Shown in pieces: positions 10,070 to 21,251 of a DNA stretch of 64,000 nt. Under the pieces are notes generated by a model that saw only the letters and a program-made list of their open reading frames with translations, had not been told where the DNA came from and did not search any database. Each line of letters begins with the position of its first letter. Positions within the stretch are counted from its first letter, which is position 1. The position numbers were made by a program, and so were the translations under genes. The stretch is from Streptomyces sp. NBC_01723 (lineage in GTDB: Bacteria > Actinomycetota > Actinomycetes > Streptomycetales > Streptomycetaceae): contig NZ_CP109171.1 of the NCBI RefSeq assembly GCF_036246005.1, positions 1,414,001 through 1,478,000 on the forward strand, written 5' to 3'.

Positions 10070-10087
10070 GGAACCCCGAAGGGTTCC
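10070..10087 (-). terminator. UUCG-loop hairpin between rarA and rpsD
   Basis: On the minus strand this reads GGAACCC-TTCG-GGGTTCC, a perfect 7-bp stem closed by a very stable UUCG tetraloop. It lies 60 bases past the rarA stop and 218 bases before the rpsD start. It most likely terminates rarA, leaving the rest of the 295-base gap for the rpsD promoter and leader, where I saw nothing else definite. Confidence 0.6.
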
Positions 10088-10147
10088 GGCTGGTTGTCCC
10101 GTTCTGACGGCACGGGACTCAGCGCTTCCGGTGATTCTACAGGCTGC

Positions 10148-11503
10148 TCAGGACCGCTTGCGACCGAGGTGTCCGCGGGTCCACTCCACGGCGTCCGCGT
10201 AGCGGGCCTCGGCGCCGTGCCGGGTGGGCTCGTAGTACGTCCGGTCCTTCAGCTCGTCCGGGGCGTACTGCTGGGCGGCGATGCCCTCCGGCAGGTCGTG
10301 CGGATACACGTACCCCTGCCCGTGGCCGAGTTTGCCCGCGCCCTTGTAGTGGCTGTCCCGCAGGTGCGCGGGGACCGGCCCGGCGTGCCCCTTGCGTACG
10401 TCGTCCAGGGCGGCGCCGATGGCGGTGGTCGCGGCGTTGGACTTGGGAGCGAGGGCGAGGGCGATGGTGGCGTGGCTCAGGGTGAGGGCGGCCTCCGGGA
10501 AGCCGATCATGGCGACGGCCTGGGCGGCGGCGACGGCGACCGGCAGTGCGTTCGGGTCGGCCAGGCCGATGTCCTCGCTGGCGGAGATCATCAGGCGCCG
10601 GGCGATGAAGCGGGGGTCCTCGCCGGCCTCGATCATCCGGGCCAGGTAGTGCAGCGCGGCGTCCACGTCGGAGCCGCGGATGGACTTGATCAGGGCGCTG
10701 GCGACGTCGTAGTGCTGGTCGCCGTCGCGGTCGTACTTCACCGCGGCCCGGTCGACCGTCTCCTCCAGGGTCGTCAGGGAGACCTCGGACTCGCCCTTGT
10801 CGAGCGCGGCCCCGGCAGCGGCCTCCAGGGCGGTCAGGGCCCGGCGGGCGTCGCCGCCCGCGATGCGCAGGAGGTGCTCCTCGGTGTCCTCGGGCAGCCC
10901 CACCGCCTCCTTGAGGCCGCGCTCGTCGGTCAGGGCGCGGCGGATCAGGCCCCGCACGTCGTCGTCGGTGAGGGGTTCCAGGGTGAGCAGCAGGGAGCGG
11001 GAGAGCAGCGGGGAGATCACCGAGAAGTACGGGTTCTCGGTGGTGGCGGCGATCAGGGTGACCCAGCGGTTCTCGACGGCCGGGAGCAGGGAGTCCTGCT
11101 GGGCCTTGCTGAAGCGGTGGATCTCGTCGAGGAAGAGGACGGTCTCCTTGCCGTACCCGCCGACCGCGCGGCGGGCGCCGTCGATGACCGCGCGGACCTC
11201 CTTGACGCCCGCGGTGATCGCGGACAGCTCCACGAAGCGCTTGTTGGTGGCCTTGGACACGACGTACGCCAGGGTGGTCTTGCCGGTGCCCGGCGGGCCC
11301 CAGAGGATGACGGAGGAGGGACCGGCGGGGCCGGAGCCGCCCTCGCCGACCAGGCGGCGCAAGGGGGATCCGGGCTTGAGCAGGTGCTGCTGGCCGACGA
11401 CCTCGTCGAGGGTGCGCGGACGCATCCGCACGGCGAGGGGGCTGCCGGTCGGGTCCTTCTCCTGGCGTTCTTCGGCTGCGGCGGTGAACAGGTCGGGCTC
11501 CAC
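10148..11503 (-). CDS. rarA: replication-associated recombination ATPase RarA/MgsA
   Basis: A 451-residue AAA+ ATPase of the MgsA/RarA/WRNIP1 family, which acts at stalled replication forks. Walker A is GPPGTGKTT at residues 69-77, Walker B is LFLDEIHRF, sensor 1 is TTENPYF, and the C-terminal tetramerisation/MgsA domain (LKSI-type segment [31 protein letters not shown]) is present. It starts with GTG at 11503. The length fits the family. It is not the clamp-loader gamma subunit, which lacks this C-terminal domain. Confidence 0.93.
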   Translation of the reverse strand: MEPDLFTAAAEERQEKDPTGSPLAVRMRPRTLDEVVGQQHLLKPGSPLRRLVGEGGSGPAGPSSVILWGPPGTGKTTLAYVVSKATNKRFVELSAITAGVKEVRAVIDGARRAVGGYGKETVLFLDEIHRFSKAQQDSLLPAVENRWVTLIAATTENPYFSVISPLLSRSLLLTLEPLTDDDVRGLIRRALTDERGLKEAVGLPEDTEEHLLRIAGGDARRALTALEAAAGAALDKGESEVSLTTLEETVDRAAVKYDRDGDQHYDVASALIKSIRGSDVDAALHYLARMIEAGEDPRFIARRLMISASEDIGLADPNALPVAVAAAQAVAMIGFPEAALTLSHATIALALAPKSNAATTAIGAALDDVRKGHAGPVPAHLRDSHYKGAGKLGHGQGYVYPHDLPEGIAAQQYAPDELKDRTYYEPTRHGAEARYADAVEWTRGHLGRKRS

Positions 11504-11547
11504 GCTCTGAACCCTAAATCACGGCACTGACAACCCGGCGGGGCAGG

Positions 11548-12210
11548 TCAGCTGGTCCAGAAGTCCCACCAGCGCGTCAGGATCATCATGCCGATGATGC
11601 CGACGTGCAGCACCGGGAGGACCCAGGTGAACTCGCCGAAGAAGCCGCGCAGCCAGCTCGGCGCGGGCAGGAAGCCCTTGCGGACGTTGAAGGACGTCAC
11701 GTACCAGAACATCAGGATCGTGGCGACCCAGGCGAGGCAGCACCACAGGCACAGCGCGTTGATCCGGTACAGGGACTGGAACTGCAGCCAGGTGCAGAAG
11801 CCCACGCCGAAGAGCGTGCCGGCGTTGAAGGTGAGCCAGTACCAGCGCGGGAAGCGGGCGCGGGCGAGCAGGCTCACGCCGACGGCGACGACGATGCCGT
11901 AGGTCACCAGGCCCAGCATCGGGTTGGGGAAGCCGAAGACGGCCGCCTGGTCGCTCTCCATGACGCTGCCGCAGGAGACGACGGGGTTGAGGCTGCACCC
12001 GGGGGTGAAGGTCGTCCCGGCGACCTTGGCCTCGAGCAGCTTGAACTTGTCGAGCGTGATGACCCACGCGGCGAGCAGTCCGGCCGCGCCGGTGATCACC
12101 AGCAGCAGCGCGAAGGCGCGGCTGCCGCCCTCGATGCGCGGTGTTCCGGATGCGGGTTCCGGCGCGGGCTCCGCCACGGTGGAGACGTCCTTCACTGTCG
12201 TCTTGCTCAT
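11548..12210 (-). CDS. vitamin K epoxide reductase (VKOR) family membrane protein
   Basis: A 220-residue integral membrane protein from the ATG at 12210. It has four or five hydrophobic segments, the loop pair Cys72...Cys80 (GCSLNPVVSCGS) and the redox centre CLWC at 154-157. Bacterial VKOR proteins reoxidise DsbA-like oxidases using menaquinone, so it probably drives disulfide formation in secreted proteins. No DsbA is adjacent; the DsbA-fold protein in this window is at 52.8 kb and looks cytoplasmic. The open frame extends 25 codons further up without similarity. It follows hisS after a terminator. Confidence 0.88.
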   Translation of the reverse strand: MSKTTVKDVSTVAEPAPEPASGTPRIEGGSRAFALLLVITGAAGLLAAWVITLDKFKLLEAKVAGTTFTPGCSLNPVVSCGSVMESDQAAVFGFPNPMLGLVTYGIVVAVGVSLLARARFPRWYWLTFNAGTLFGVGFCTWLQFQSLYRINALCLWCCLAWVATILMFWYVTSFNVRKGFLPAPSWLRGFFGEFTWVLPVLHVGIIGMMILTRWWDFWTS

Positions 12211-12356
12211 CACGCCGATTCCGTCACTGGTGAGTCGGACCTGCTTCGGGCAGGGCCATTGTGCCGCACCACCCTGTATGGGCACCGTTCGATGAACATA
12301 TGAACGGTCTGGCGATCACCCCGGAGCGGCCCCTTCTGGCCAACACCCGTTCCCCG

Positions 12357-12386
12357 GGGGCACGCGCGGACGAACACGCGCGCCCC
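12357..12386 (-). terminator. hairpin downstream of hisS
   Basis: On the minus strand a 12-pair stem (GGGGCGCGCGTG with CGCGCGTGCCCC, including two G-U pairs) encloses the loop TTCGTC. It starts 27 bases after the hisS stop and precedes the VKOR gene, so it probably ends the metallo-hydrolase/hisS transcript. Confidence 0.55.
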
Positions 12387-12412
12387 TGGAGGGGACCGGA
12401 CGTACCGGCGCG

Positions 12413-13675
12413 CTAGCCGAGCCTGGACTCCAGCTCGGCCACGATCTCGTTGACGCCGATCGCGGTCTGCTCGCCGGACTCCATGTCCTTGAGCTGGACG
12501 ACGCCGTCGGCCAGGTCGCGCTCGCCCAGGACCAGGGCGTAGCGGGCGCCCGAGCGGTTGGCCGCCTTCATCGCGGCCTTGAGGCCCTTGCCGCCGTAGG
12601 AGAAGTCGGCGGCGACGCCGTTCTTGCGCAGCTCGGTGACCTTGGCGAAGAGGATCCGGCGGGCCTCCTCGCCGAGCGGCACCGCGTAGACGGAGGTGGC
12701 GGACGGAATGTCCAGTTCGATGCCCTCCGCCTCCAGGGCGAGGACGGTGCGGTCGACGCCGAGGGCCCAGCCCACGGACGGCAGGGCCGGGCCGCCGATC
12801 ATCTCGGAGAGCCCGTCGTACCGCCCGCCGCCGCCCACCGCGGACTGGGAGCCGAGGCCGTCGTGGACGAACTCGAACGTAGTGCGCGTGTAGTAGTCCA
12901 GGCCGCGCACCAGCTTCGGGTCGTCCTCGAAGACGACGCCCGCCGCCGTGATCAGGTCGCGCACCTCCTCGTGGTACGCCTTGCAGGCGTCGCACAGGTA
13001 GTCGCGCAGCAGCGGGGCGTCGGTGAGCTGCTTCTGCACGTCGGGGCGCTTGTCGTCCAGCACGCGCAGCGGGTTGATCTCGGCCCGGCGCAGGGTGTCC
13101 TCGTCCAGGTCGAGGCCGCGCAGGAAGTCCTGGAGCGCGGCCCGGTAGACGGGGCGGCACTCCTGGTCGCCCAGGCTGTTGAGCAGGATGCGGAAGTTCC
13201 GCAGGCCCAGCGCGCGGTACGACTGGTCGGCCAGGATGATCAGCTCGGCGTCGAGGGCCGGGTCCTCGGCACCGATCGCCTCGGCGCCGACCTGGGAGAA
13301 GTGGCGGTAACGGCCCTTCTGGGGGCGCTCGTAGCGGTACTGCGAGCCCGAGTACCAGACCTTGACCGGGAGGTTGCCCGCCTTGTGCAGGTTGGCCTCC
13401 AGGACCGCGCGCAGCACGGGGGCGGTCGTCTCCGGGCGCAGGGCGAGCCGGTCGCCGCCCTTGGTCTCGAAGACGTACATCTCCTTGGTCACGATGTCGG
13501 TCGACTCGCCGACACCGCGCGCGAACAGCTCGACGTTCTCGAAGCCGGGCGTCTCGATGTAGCCGTAGCCGGAGTTGCGCAGGGGGGCCGCGATCGCCTC
13601 GCGGACCGCCAGGTACTTGGCGGAGTCGGGGGGCAGTAGGTCGTACGTGCCCTTGGGGGCCTTGAAGGTGCTCAC
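12413..13675 (-). CDS. hisS: histidyl-tRNA synthetase
   Basis: A 420-residue class II synthetase from a GTG at 13675 ([15 protein letters not shown]). The motifs [41 protein letters not shown] and GWALGVDR (histidine-site and motif 3 regions) are all present. It starts 13 bp after the metallo-hydrolase stop and is presumably cotranscribed with it. The longer open frame up to 13882 is an out-of-family extension running over the hydrolase gene. No regulatory leader is visible. Confidence 0.97.
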   Translation of the reverse strand: MSTFKAPKGTYDLLPPDSAKYLAVREAIAAPLRNSGYGYIETPGFENVELFARGVGESTDIVTKEMYVFETKGGDRLALRPETTAPVLRAVLEANLHKAGNLPVKVWYSGSQYRYERPQKGRYRHFSQVGAEAIGAEDPALDAELIILADQSYRALGLRNFRILLNSLGDQECRPVYRAALQDFLRGLDLDEDTLRRAEINPLRVLDDKRPDVQKQLTDAPLLRDYLCDACKAYHEEVRDLITAAGVVFEDDPKLVRGLDYYTRTTFEFVHDGLGSQSAVGGGGRYDGLSEMIGGPALPSVGWALGVDRTVLALEAEGIELDIPSATSVYAVPLGEEARRILFAKVTELRKNGVAADFSYGGKGLKAAMKAANRSGARYALVLGERDLADGVVQLKDMESGEQTAIGVNEIVAELESRLG

Positions 13676-13688
13676 GGAAGGTCTCTCG

Positions 13689-14405
13689 TCACATTCCTCG
13701 TCGGGGCGCGCCGGGCGCGCTGTGCTCCTGGCGGCCCGCCGCCACCTGCCGCAGATACGGGTTGGTGGCGCGCTCCTGGCCGATGGTCGTGTAGTCGTTG
13801 TGACCGGGCAGCACCACGGTGGCGTCGTCGAGCGGCAGGACCACGCGGGCCAGGGACTCGAGCATGTCGTCCATGGAGCCACCGGGGAAGTCGGTGCGTC
13901 CGATGGAGCCGGCGAACAGCAGGTCGCCCGAGAACATGACCGGCGGGATGTCCGCCGACTCGGGCAGACCGAAGGTCACCGACCCCTTCGTATGGCCCGG
14001 CGCGTGCGCGACGGTCAGCTCCAGGCCCGCCAGTTCCAGCTTGGCGCCGTCGGTCAGCTCCTTGACGTCGTCCGGCTCCCCGACCGTCAGCTCGCCCATG
14101 AGCGGCATGCCGATGGTGCGGCCGATGCCCTTCTCGGGGTCGCTCATCATGTACCGGTCCTCGGGGTGGATCCAGGCGGGCACGTCGTGCGCGCCGCACA
14201 CCGGGACGACCGAGGCGACGTGGTCGATGTGGCCGTGGGTGAGGACGACGGCGACGGGCTTGAGCCGATGCTTCCTGATCGCTTCCTCGACTCCGGGGGC
14301 CGCCTGGTGGCCCGGGTCGATGATCACGCACTCCTCACCGGCGGCGGGGGCGACGAGATAACAGTTCGTCCCCCAGGCCCCGGCGGGGAACCCGGCAATG
14401 AGCAC
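13689..14405 (-). CDS. MBL-fold metallo-hydrolase, glyoxalase II-like
   Basis: A 238-residue zinc hydrolase from a GTG at 14405, which has a GAAGGACG site five bases before it; the frame could extend to 14459 but that adds only basic residues. THGHIDH at 56-62 is the first metal-binding motif, followed by [23 protein letters not shown] and [12 protein letters not shown], the glyoxalase II-type order. The natural substrate cannot be named. It usually sits beside hisS in actinobacteria (recalled) and is arranged as the first gene of a two-gene unit here. Confidence 0.88.
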   Translation of the reverse strand: MLIAGFPAGAWGTNCYLVAPAAGEECVIIDPGHQAAPGVEEAIRKHRLKPVAVVLTHGHIDHVASVVPVCGAHDVPAWIHPEDRYMMSDPEKGIGRTIGMPLMGELTVGEPDDVKELTDGAKLELAGLELTVAHAPGHTKGSVTFGLPESADIPPVMFSGDLLFAGSIGRTDFPGGSMDDMLESLARVVLPLDDATVVLPGHNDYTTIGQERATNPYLRQVAAGRQEHSAPGAPRRGM

Positions 14406-14588
14406 GATCGTCCTTCGTTTGTGTCGGTACGGGTGGGCTTGCGAACGGGCCGCGCCCATGGTCAGAGCCTACCGGCGGTGCCGTTTCCTCAGCGAACCCA
14501 TATACGGTACGGGGCTACACGCCCACGGTCGGCTCATCGCACCCACGCGTACCGGTCGGCACACGAAGACGCATGAGGAGAGAAACCG

Positions 14589-15413
14589 GTGGTCAGCCAG
14601 GAGCAGCGGCGGCGTCAGCTCGCCCGGGAGAAGTTCTTGCGGCAGCAGCAGCGACGTACCTCCGCGCGGCGCAAGGCGCGCACCCGCAACGCGGCGATCG
14701 CGTCGGTGCTCGGCGTGATTCTGATCGGCAGCGTCGCGCTGTACACGACCGGAGTGGTCCTCAAGGACGACGACGACAAGACGAACGCCAACGCGGAGGT
14801 CACGCCGAGCCCTTCGGCGAGCAAGAAGGCCGAGGACCCGTGCGACAAGCCCGCCGAGGGCAAGGTCAAGACGCAGACCTGGAAGAAGGAACCTGCGATG
14901 ACCATCGACAAGTCGGCGAAGTACGCGATGAAACTGTCGACGACCTGCGGTGACATAGGGATCGACCTGAAGACGTCGGCGGCGCCGCACACCGTCAACT
15001 CGTTCAACTTCCTTGCGGGGAAGGGGTTCTTCGACCACACGCCGTGCCACCGGCTCACCACCAACGGGATCTTCGTGCTCCAGTGCGGCGACCCGACGGG
15101 CCAGGGCAACGGTGGACCGGGCTACAACATCCCGGACGAGAACCTGAAGGACAAGAGCCTGAAGAAGAACACGTACCCGGCGGGCACGATCGCGATGGCG
15201 AACACCGGGCAGCCGAACTCCGGCGGCAGCCAGTTCTTCCTCGTGTACCAGGACAGTCCGCTGCCGCCCAGCTACACGCCGTTCGGCACGATTTCCGAGG
15301 ACGGCATGACCGTGCTCAAGAAGATCGCGGCGGCCGGCGAGAGCACCGGCGCGGGTGACGGGGCACCCAACGCGACGGTCGTGATCGACAAGGCCACCGT
15401 CTCGAAATCCTGA
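14589..15413 (+). CDS. membrane-anchored peptidyl-prolyl cis-trans isomerase (cyclophilin)
   Basis: A 274-residue protein from a GTG at 14589 with GAGGAGAG six bases before it. A very basic Arg/Gln-rich N-terminus is followed by a membrane helix (about 36-57), a Lys/Asp/Ser-rich linker, and a cyclophilin domain from about 105 with FFDHTPCHRL, GDPTGQGNGGPGY and NSGGSQFFLVY. The domain faces outward, so it probably assists folding of exported proteins at the membrane. It is transcribed divergently from the hisS unit. Confidence 0.93.
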   Translation: MVSQEQRRRQLAREKFLRQQQRRTSARRKARTRNAAIASVLGVILIGSVALYTTGVVLKDDDDKTNANAEVTPSPSASKKAEDPCDKPAEGKVKTQTWKKEPAMTIDKSAKYAMKLSTTCGDIGIDLKTSAAPHTVNSFNFLAGKGFFDHTPCHRLTTNGIFVLQCGDPTGQGNGGPGYNIPDENLKDKSLKKNTYPAGTIAMANTGQPNSGGSQFFLVYQDSPLPPSYTPFGTISEDGMTVLKKIAAAGESTGAGDGAPNATVVIDKATVSKS

Positions 15414-15548
15414 CCCTCATCAGCGAAAGTTCGGTCGCGCGGGATGCGGACAGGCCACCCGCCGGTCGCCTATCTTGGCCGTGACGAAACTGTGGACGAT
15501 GCCCGGGGGAAGCGAATCCCTCCGTCGGCATCATGTGGAGGAGGCGCT

Positions 15549-16778
15549 GTGAGCAGCGACCCGTGGGGCCGCGTCGACGAGACGGGCACCGTGTACGTGC
15601 GTACGGCCGACGGCGAGCAGGTCGTCGGTTCCTGGCAGGCGGGCTCCCCCGAGGAAGCGCTGGCCTATTTCGAACGCAAGTACGAAGGCCTGGTTGTCGA
15701 GATCGGCCTCCTCGAAAAGCGGGTGAAGACCACCGACCTGTCGGCGAAGGACGCCCAGACCGCCGTCGACCACCTGCGCGAGCAGGTGGACGCGCACCAC
15801 GCGGTCGGCGACCTGGACGCGCTGCGGGCCCGGCTGGACAAGCTCGTCGGCCTCGTGGAGACACGGCGCGAGGAGCGCAAGGCCCAGCGGGCCAAGCAGT
15901 CCGACGAGGCGCGCGGGGCCAAGGAGGCGCTGGTCGCCGAGGCGGAGGAGCTGGCGCGCTCCGACCAGTGGCGGGTGGCCGGTGAACGGCTGCGCGCCCT
16001 GGTGGACACCTGGAAGGGCCTGCCGCGCCTGGACCGCAAGTCCGACGACGAGCTGTGGCACCGCTTCTCGCACGCGCGCTCGGCGTTCTCCAAGCGCCGC
16101 AAGCAGCACTTCGCCCAGCTCGACGCGCAGCGCGAGGAGGCCCGGCAGACCAAGGAACGGCTGGTCTCCGAGGCCGAGGCGCTGTCGAACTCCACGGACT
16201 GGGGGCCGACGGCCGCGCGCTACCGCGACCTCATGTCCGAGTGGAAGGCCGCCGGCCGTGCGCAGCGCGAGCACGAGGACGACCTGTGGAACCGCTTCCG
16301 CGGCGCCCAGGACGTGTTCTTCGCCGCCCGCGGCTCGGTCTTCGCCGAGCGGGACGCCGAGCAGGCGGAGAACCTGAAGCTCAAGGAGGAGCTGGTCGAG
16401 GAGGCCGAGAAGCTCGTCCCGGTCAAGGACCTGAAGTCGGCCCGGGCCGCGTTCCGCTCGGTCAACGAGCGCTGGGAGGCCATCGGCCACGTCCCGCGCG
16501 ACGCCCGCCCGAAGGTCGAGGGGCGGATGCACGCGGTCGAGCGCGCGCTCCAGGACGCCGAGGAGACCGAGTGGCGCCGGACCAACCCGGAGGCACGCGC
16601 GCGTGCCGAGGGGCTGACCGGACAGCTGCAGGCCGCCGTCGACAAGCTGCGCTCCCAGATCGACCAGGCGCGTGCCCAGGGCAACAACGCCAAGGCCGAC
16701 AAGCTGGAGCGCGAGCTGGAGGGCCGGCAGGCGCTGCTGGACCAGGCGCTGAAGGGCCTGCACGAGTTCGGCGGCTGA
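15549..16778 (+). CDS. DUF349 repeat protein
   Basis: A 409-residue, almost entirely helical, charged protein from a GTG at 15549 preceded by GGAGGAGG. After a short N-terminal beta-like part (VYVRTADGEQVVGSW), three DUF349 repeats can be seen, each ending in a D-x-LW-x-RF or similar segment (DDELWHRFSHAR, DDLWNRFRGAQ). Long coiled-coil segments flank them. The function of DUF349 proteins is not settled. It converges on rel and the two share a strong terminator. Confidence 0.85.
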   Translation: MSSDPWGRVDETGTVYVRTADGEQVVGSWQAGSPEEALAYFERKYEGLVVEIGLLEKRVKTTDLSAKDAQTAVDHLREQVDAHHAVGDLDALRARLDKLVGLVETRREERKAQRAKQSDEARGAKEALVAEAEELARSDQWRVAGERLRALVDTWKGLPRLDRKSDDELWHRFSHARSAFSKRRKQHFAQLDAQREEARQTKERLVSEAEALSNSTDWGPTAARYRDLMSEWKAAGRAQREHEDDLWNRFRGAQDVFFAARGSVFAERDAEQAENLKLKEELVEEAEKLVPVKDLKSARAAFRSVNERWEAIGHVPRDARPKVEGRMHAVERALQDAEETEWRRTNPEARARAEGLTGQLQAAVDKLRSQIDQARAQGNNAKADKLERELEGRQALLDQALKGLHEFGG

Positions 16779-16785
16779 CACCGCG

Positions 16786-16834
16786 CATACGAGAGGGGCT
16801 CCCGTACGGTGCGTACGGGAGCCCCTCTCGTATG
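16786..16834. terminator. 23-bp perfect inverted repeat between DUF349 gene and rel
   Basis: Two perfectly complementary 23-base arms (left 16786-16808, right 16812-16834) are separated by three bases (GTG). The arms begin CATACGAGAGGGGC. It lies 8 bp after the DUF349 stop and 25 bp from the rel stop on the other strand, so it is placed to act on both convergent transcripts. Confidence 0.88.
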
Positions 16835-16858
16835 TGTCGTACGGGCCCGTGCGGGCCG

Positions 16859-19402
<2,544 letters not shown>

Positions 19403-19517
19403 GAGGACTCCTCGTGCGCGATCCGGGTCCCCCGGTCAGGCTCCGGAGATCCCATGGTAGCGATCCTGCCCCCGAGGATCGCCTTCAGGCCAATGTGAAG
19501 GCCTTCAACTGGGGAAA

Positions 19518-19560
19518 CGCCTGAGGCGGGCACCGGATTCCTCCGGGCCCGCCTCAGGCG
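19518..19560 (-). terminator. hairpin downstream of apt
   Basis: A perfect 14-bp stem (CGCCTGAGGCGGGC with its complement) carries a further CCGG/CCGG stem and a 6-base loop. It begins 24 bases past the apt stop on the minus strand and would separate the sec-apt unit from rel. Confidence 0.75.
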
Positions 19561-19583
19561 CGCGGTGTGCGCGGTGTGCGCGG

Positions 19584-20132
19584 TCAGACGGTGAGCAGCG
19601 CCTTCAGCGGCGCCCCCGCCAGGGCCGTCTCCAGGCGGGCCCGGCCGCCGAGGAAGCCCAGCTCCATCAGGACGGCGAGGCCGGCGACCTGGGCGCCGGC
19701 CCGGCGGATCAGCTCCAGGGACGCCTCGGCGGTGCCGCCGGTGGCGAGGACGTCGTCGACGACCAGCACGCGGTCGCCCGCGTCCAGGTCCTCGGCGTGC
19801 ACCTCGATCTCGGCGGAGCCGTACTCCAGGTCGTACGCCTGGCCGAGGGTGGCTCCGGGGAGCTTGCCCGCCTTGCGTACGGGGATGAAGCCGAGGCCCG
19901 CCCGCAGGGCCACCGGGGCGCCCAGGATGAAGCCGCGGGCCTCCAGGCCGACGACCTTGGTGGCGCCGGTCTGCCCGGCGACCTCGGCGAGCGCGTCGGT
20001 CAGGACCGTGAAGGCCGCGGGGTCGGCCAGGAGCGGGGTGATGTCCTTGAACACCACACCCGGCTCCGGGTAGTCGGCCACGTCCCGGATGCGGCTGAGC
20101 AGCAGCTCCGTGATGTCGGTCGTGCCGGTCAT
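19584..20132 (-). CDS. apt: adenine phosphoribosyltransferase
   Basis: A 182-residue purine salvage enzyme converting adenine and PRPP to AMP. The PRPP-binding motif VLVVDDVLATGGTA and the YPEPGVVFKDITPLL N-terminal signature are clear. The ATG at 20132 overlaps the secF stop codon (ATGA), so it is translated with secF. The secD-secF-apt-rel order is the usual actinobacterial arrangement. The longer frame to 20768 is a shadow of secF. Confidence 0.96.
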   Translation of the reverse strand: MTGTTDITELLLSRIRDVADYPEPGVVFKDITPLLADPAAFTVLTDALAEVAGQTGATKVVGLEARGFILGAPVALRAGLGFIPVRKAGKLPGATLGQAYDLEYGSAEIEVHAEDLDAGDRVLVVDDVLATGGTAEASLELIRRAGAQVAGLAVLMELGFLGGRARLETALAGAPLKALLTV

Positions 20133-21250
20133 CGCCGCTTCCCCGAGGGACGGCCGCGACCCCGGCCGCGGGAGGCGGGCTGGTTGCGGGGGCCCACGAC
20201 CGCGGCGGCGGCGTCGTCGGGTTCCTCGTCCGCGTAGGACTCCCCGTCGTCCGCGGAATGCGCCGGCTCGCCCTTGGCCGCGGCCTGGGCGCGCTTGGCC
20301 AGGACCCGCTTCCTGAGGGCCTTCATCTGCGGCTCGGCCTCCTTGAGGTCGGCGACGAGCGGCGTGGCGATGAAGATCGACGAGTAGGCACCCGCGGCGA
20401 GACCGACGAACAGCGACAGCGAGATGTCGTTGAGCATGCCGGCGCCGAGGACACCGCCACCGATGAACAGCAGACCGCCCACCGGCAGCAGCGCGACCAC
20501 CGTGGTGTTGATGGAGCGGACCAGGGTGCTGTTGATCGAGCGGTTGGCGATCTCGCCATAGGTCCAGCGAGTCTGCTTGGTGATGTCCCTCGTCTGCTCC
20601 TTGAGACTGTCGAAGACGACGACGGTGTCGTAGAGCGAGTAACCGAGAATGGTCAGCAGACCGATCACCGTGCCCGGTGTGACCTCGAAGCCGACGAGGG
20701 CGTAGATCCCGACCGTGATGGTGATGTCGTGGATCAGTGCGACGAACGCGGCGAGGGCCATGCGCCACTCGAACGCGATCGCCAGATAGATCACCACCAG
20801 GACCATGAAGATCCCGAGGCCCTGCCAGGCCTTGTTCGCGATCTGGTCACCCCAGCTGGGGCCGACCAGGTCGGCGTTGATCTTCTCCGCGGGGACGTCC
20901 AGGTCCTCGGAGAGCTGCTGCTTGATCTGGTCCGACGCCCCGGTGTCGGTGCCCGCGATCTGGATACGGAGGCTGCCGTCGCCCAGCTTCTGGACGATCG
21001 CGTCGTGCCCGGAGGCGTCCTCCGCCCAGGTCTCCGCCTGGGAGACCGAGGCGCTCATGTTCTTCGGGGTGGTGAAGACCGCGCCGCCCTGGAACTCGAT
21101 GCCCATGTGCAGGCCGCGCACCGCCAGGCCGACGATGGCCGTGATGGTGATGAGGATCGAGATGCCGTACCAGAGCTTGCGGTTCTTGACGAAGTCGTAG
21201 CCGACCTCGCCGTGGTGCAGTCGGGCGCCGAGGTTGCCGAGCTTTCCCAT
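20129..21250 (-). CDS. secF: protein translocase subunit SecF
   Basis: A 373-residue RND-type membrane protein that works with SecD to use the proton-motive force late in Sec export. The first helix (about 29-49), the GIEFQGGAVF motif, a periplasmic domain and five C-terminal helices with the conserved DTVVVFDSLKE and RSINTTVVALLP segments are present. The hydrophilic C-terminus is longer than in E. coli and ends in basic GRGRGRPSGK. It starts 1 bp after the secD stop. Confidence 0.97.
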   Translation of the reverse strand: MGKLGNLGARLHHGEVGYDFVKNRKLWYGISILITITAIVGLAVRGLHMGIEFQGGAVFTTPKNMSASVSQAETWAEDASGHDAIVQKLGDGSLRIQIAGTDTGASDQIKQQLSEDLDVPAEKINADLVGPSWGDQIANKAWQGLGIFMVLVVIYLAIAFEWRMALAAFVALIHDITITVGIYALVGFEVTPGTVIGLLTILGYSLYDTVVVFDSLKEQTRDITKQTRWTYGEIANRSINSTLVRSINTTVVALLPVGGLLFIGGGVLGAGMLNDISLSLFVGLAAGAYSSIFIATPLVADLKEAEPQMKALRKRVLAKRAQAAAKGEPAHSADDGESYADEEPDDAAAAVVGPRNQPASRGRGRGRPSGKRR

Positions 21251-21251
21251 C

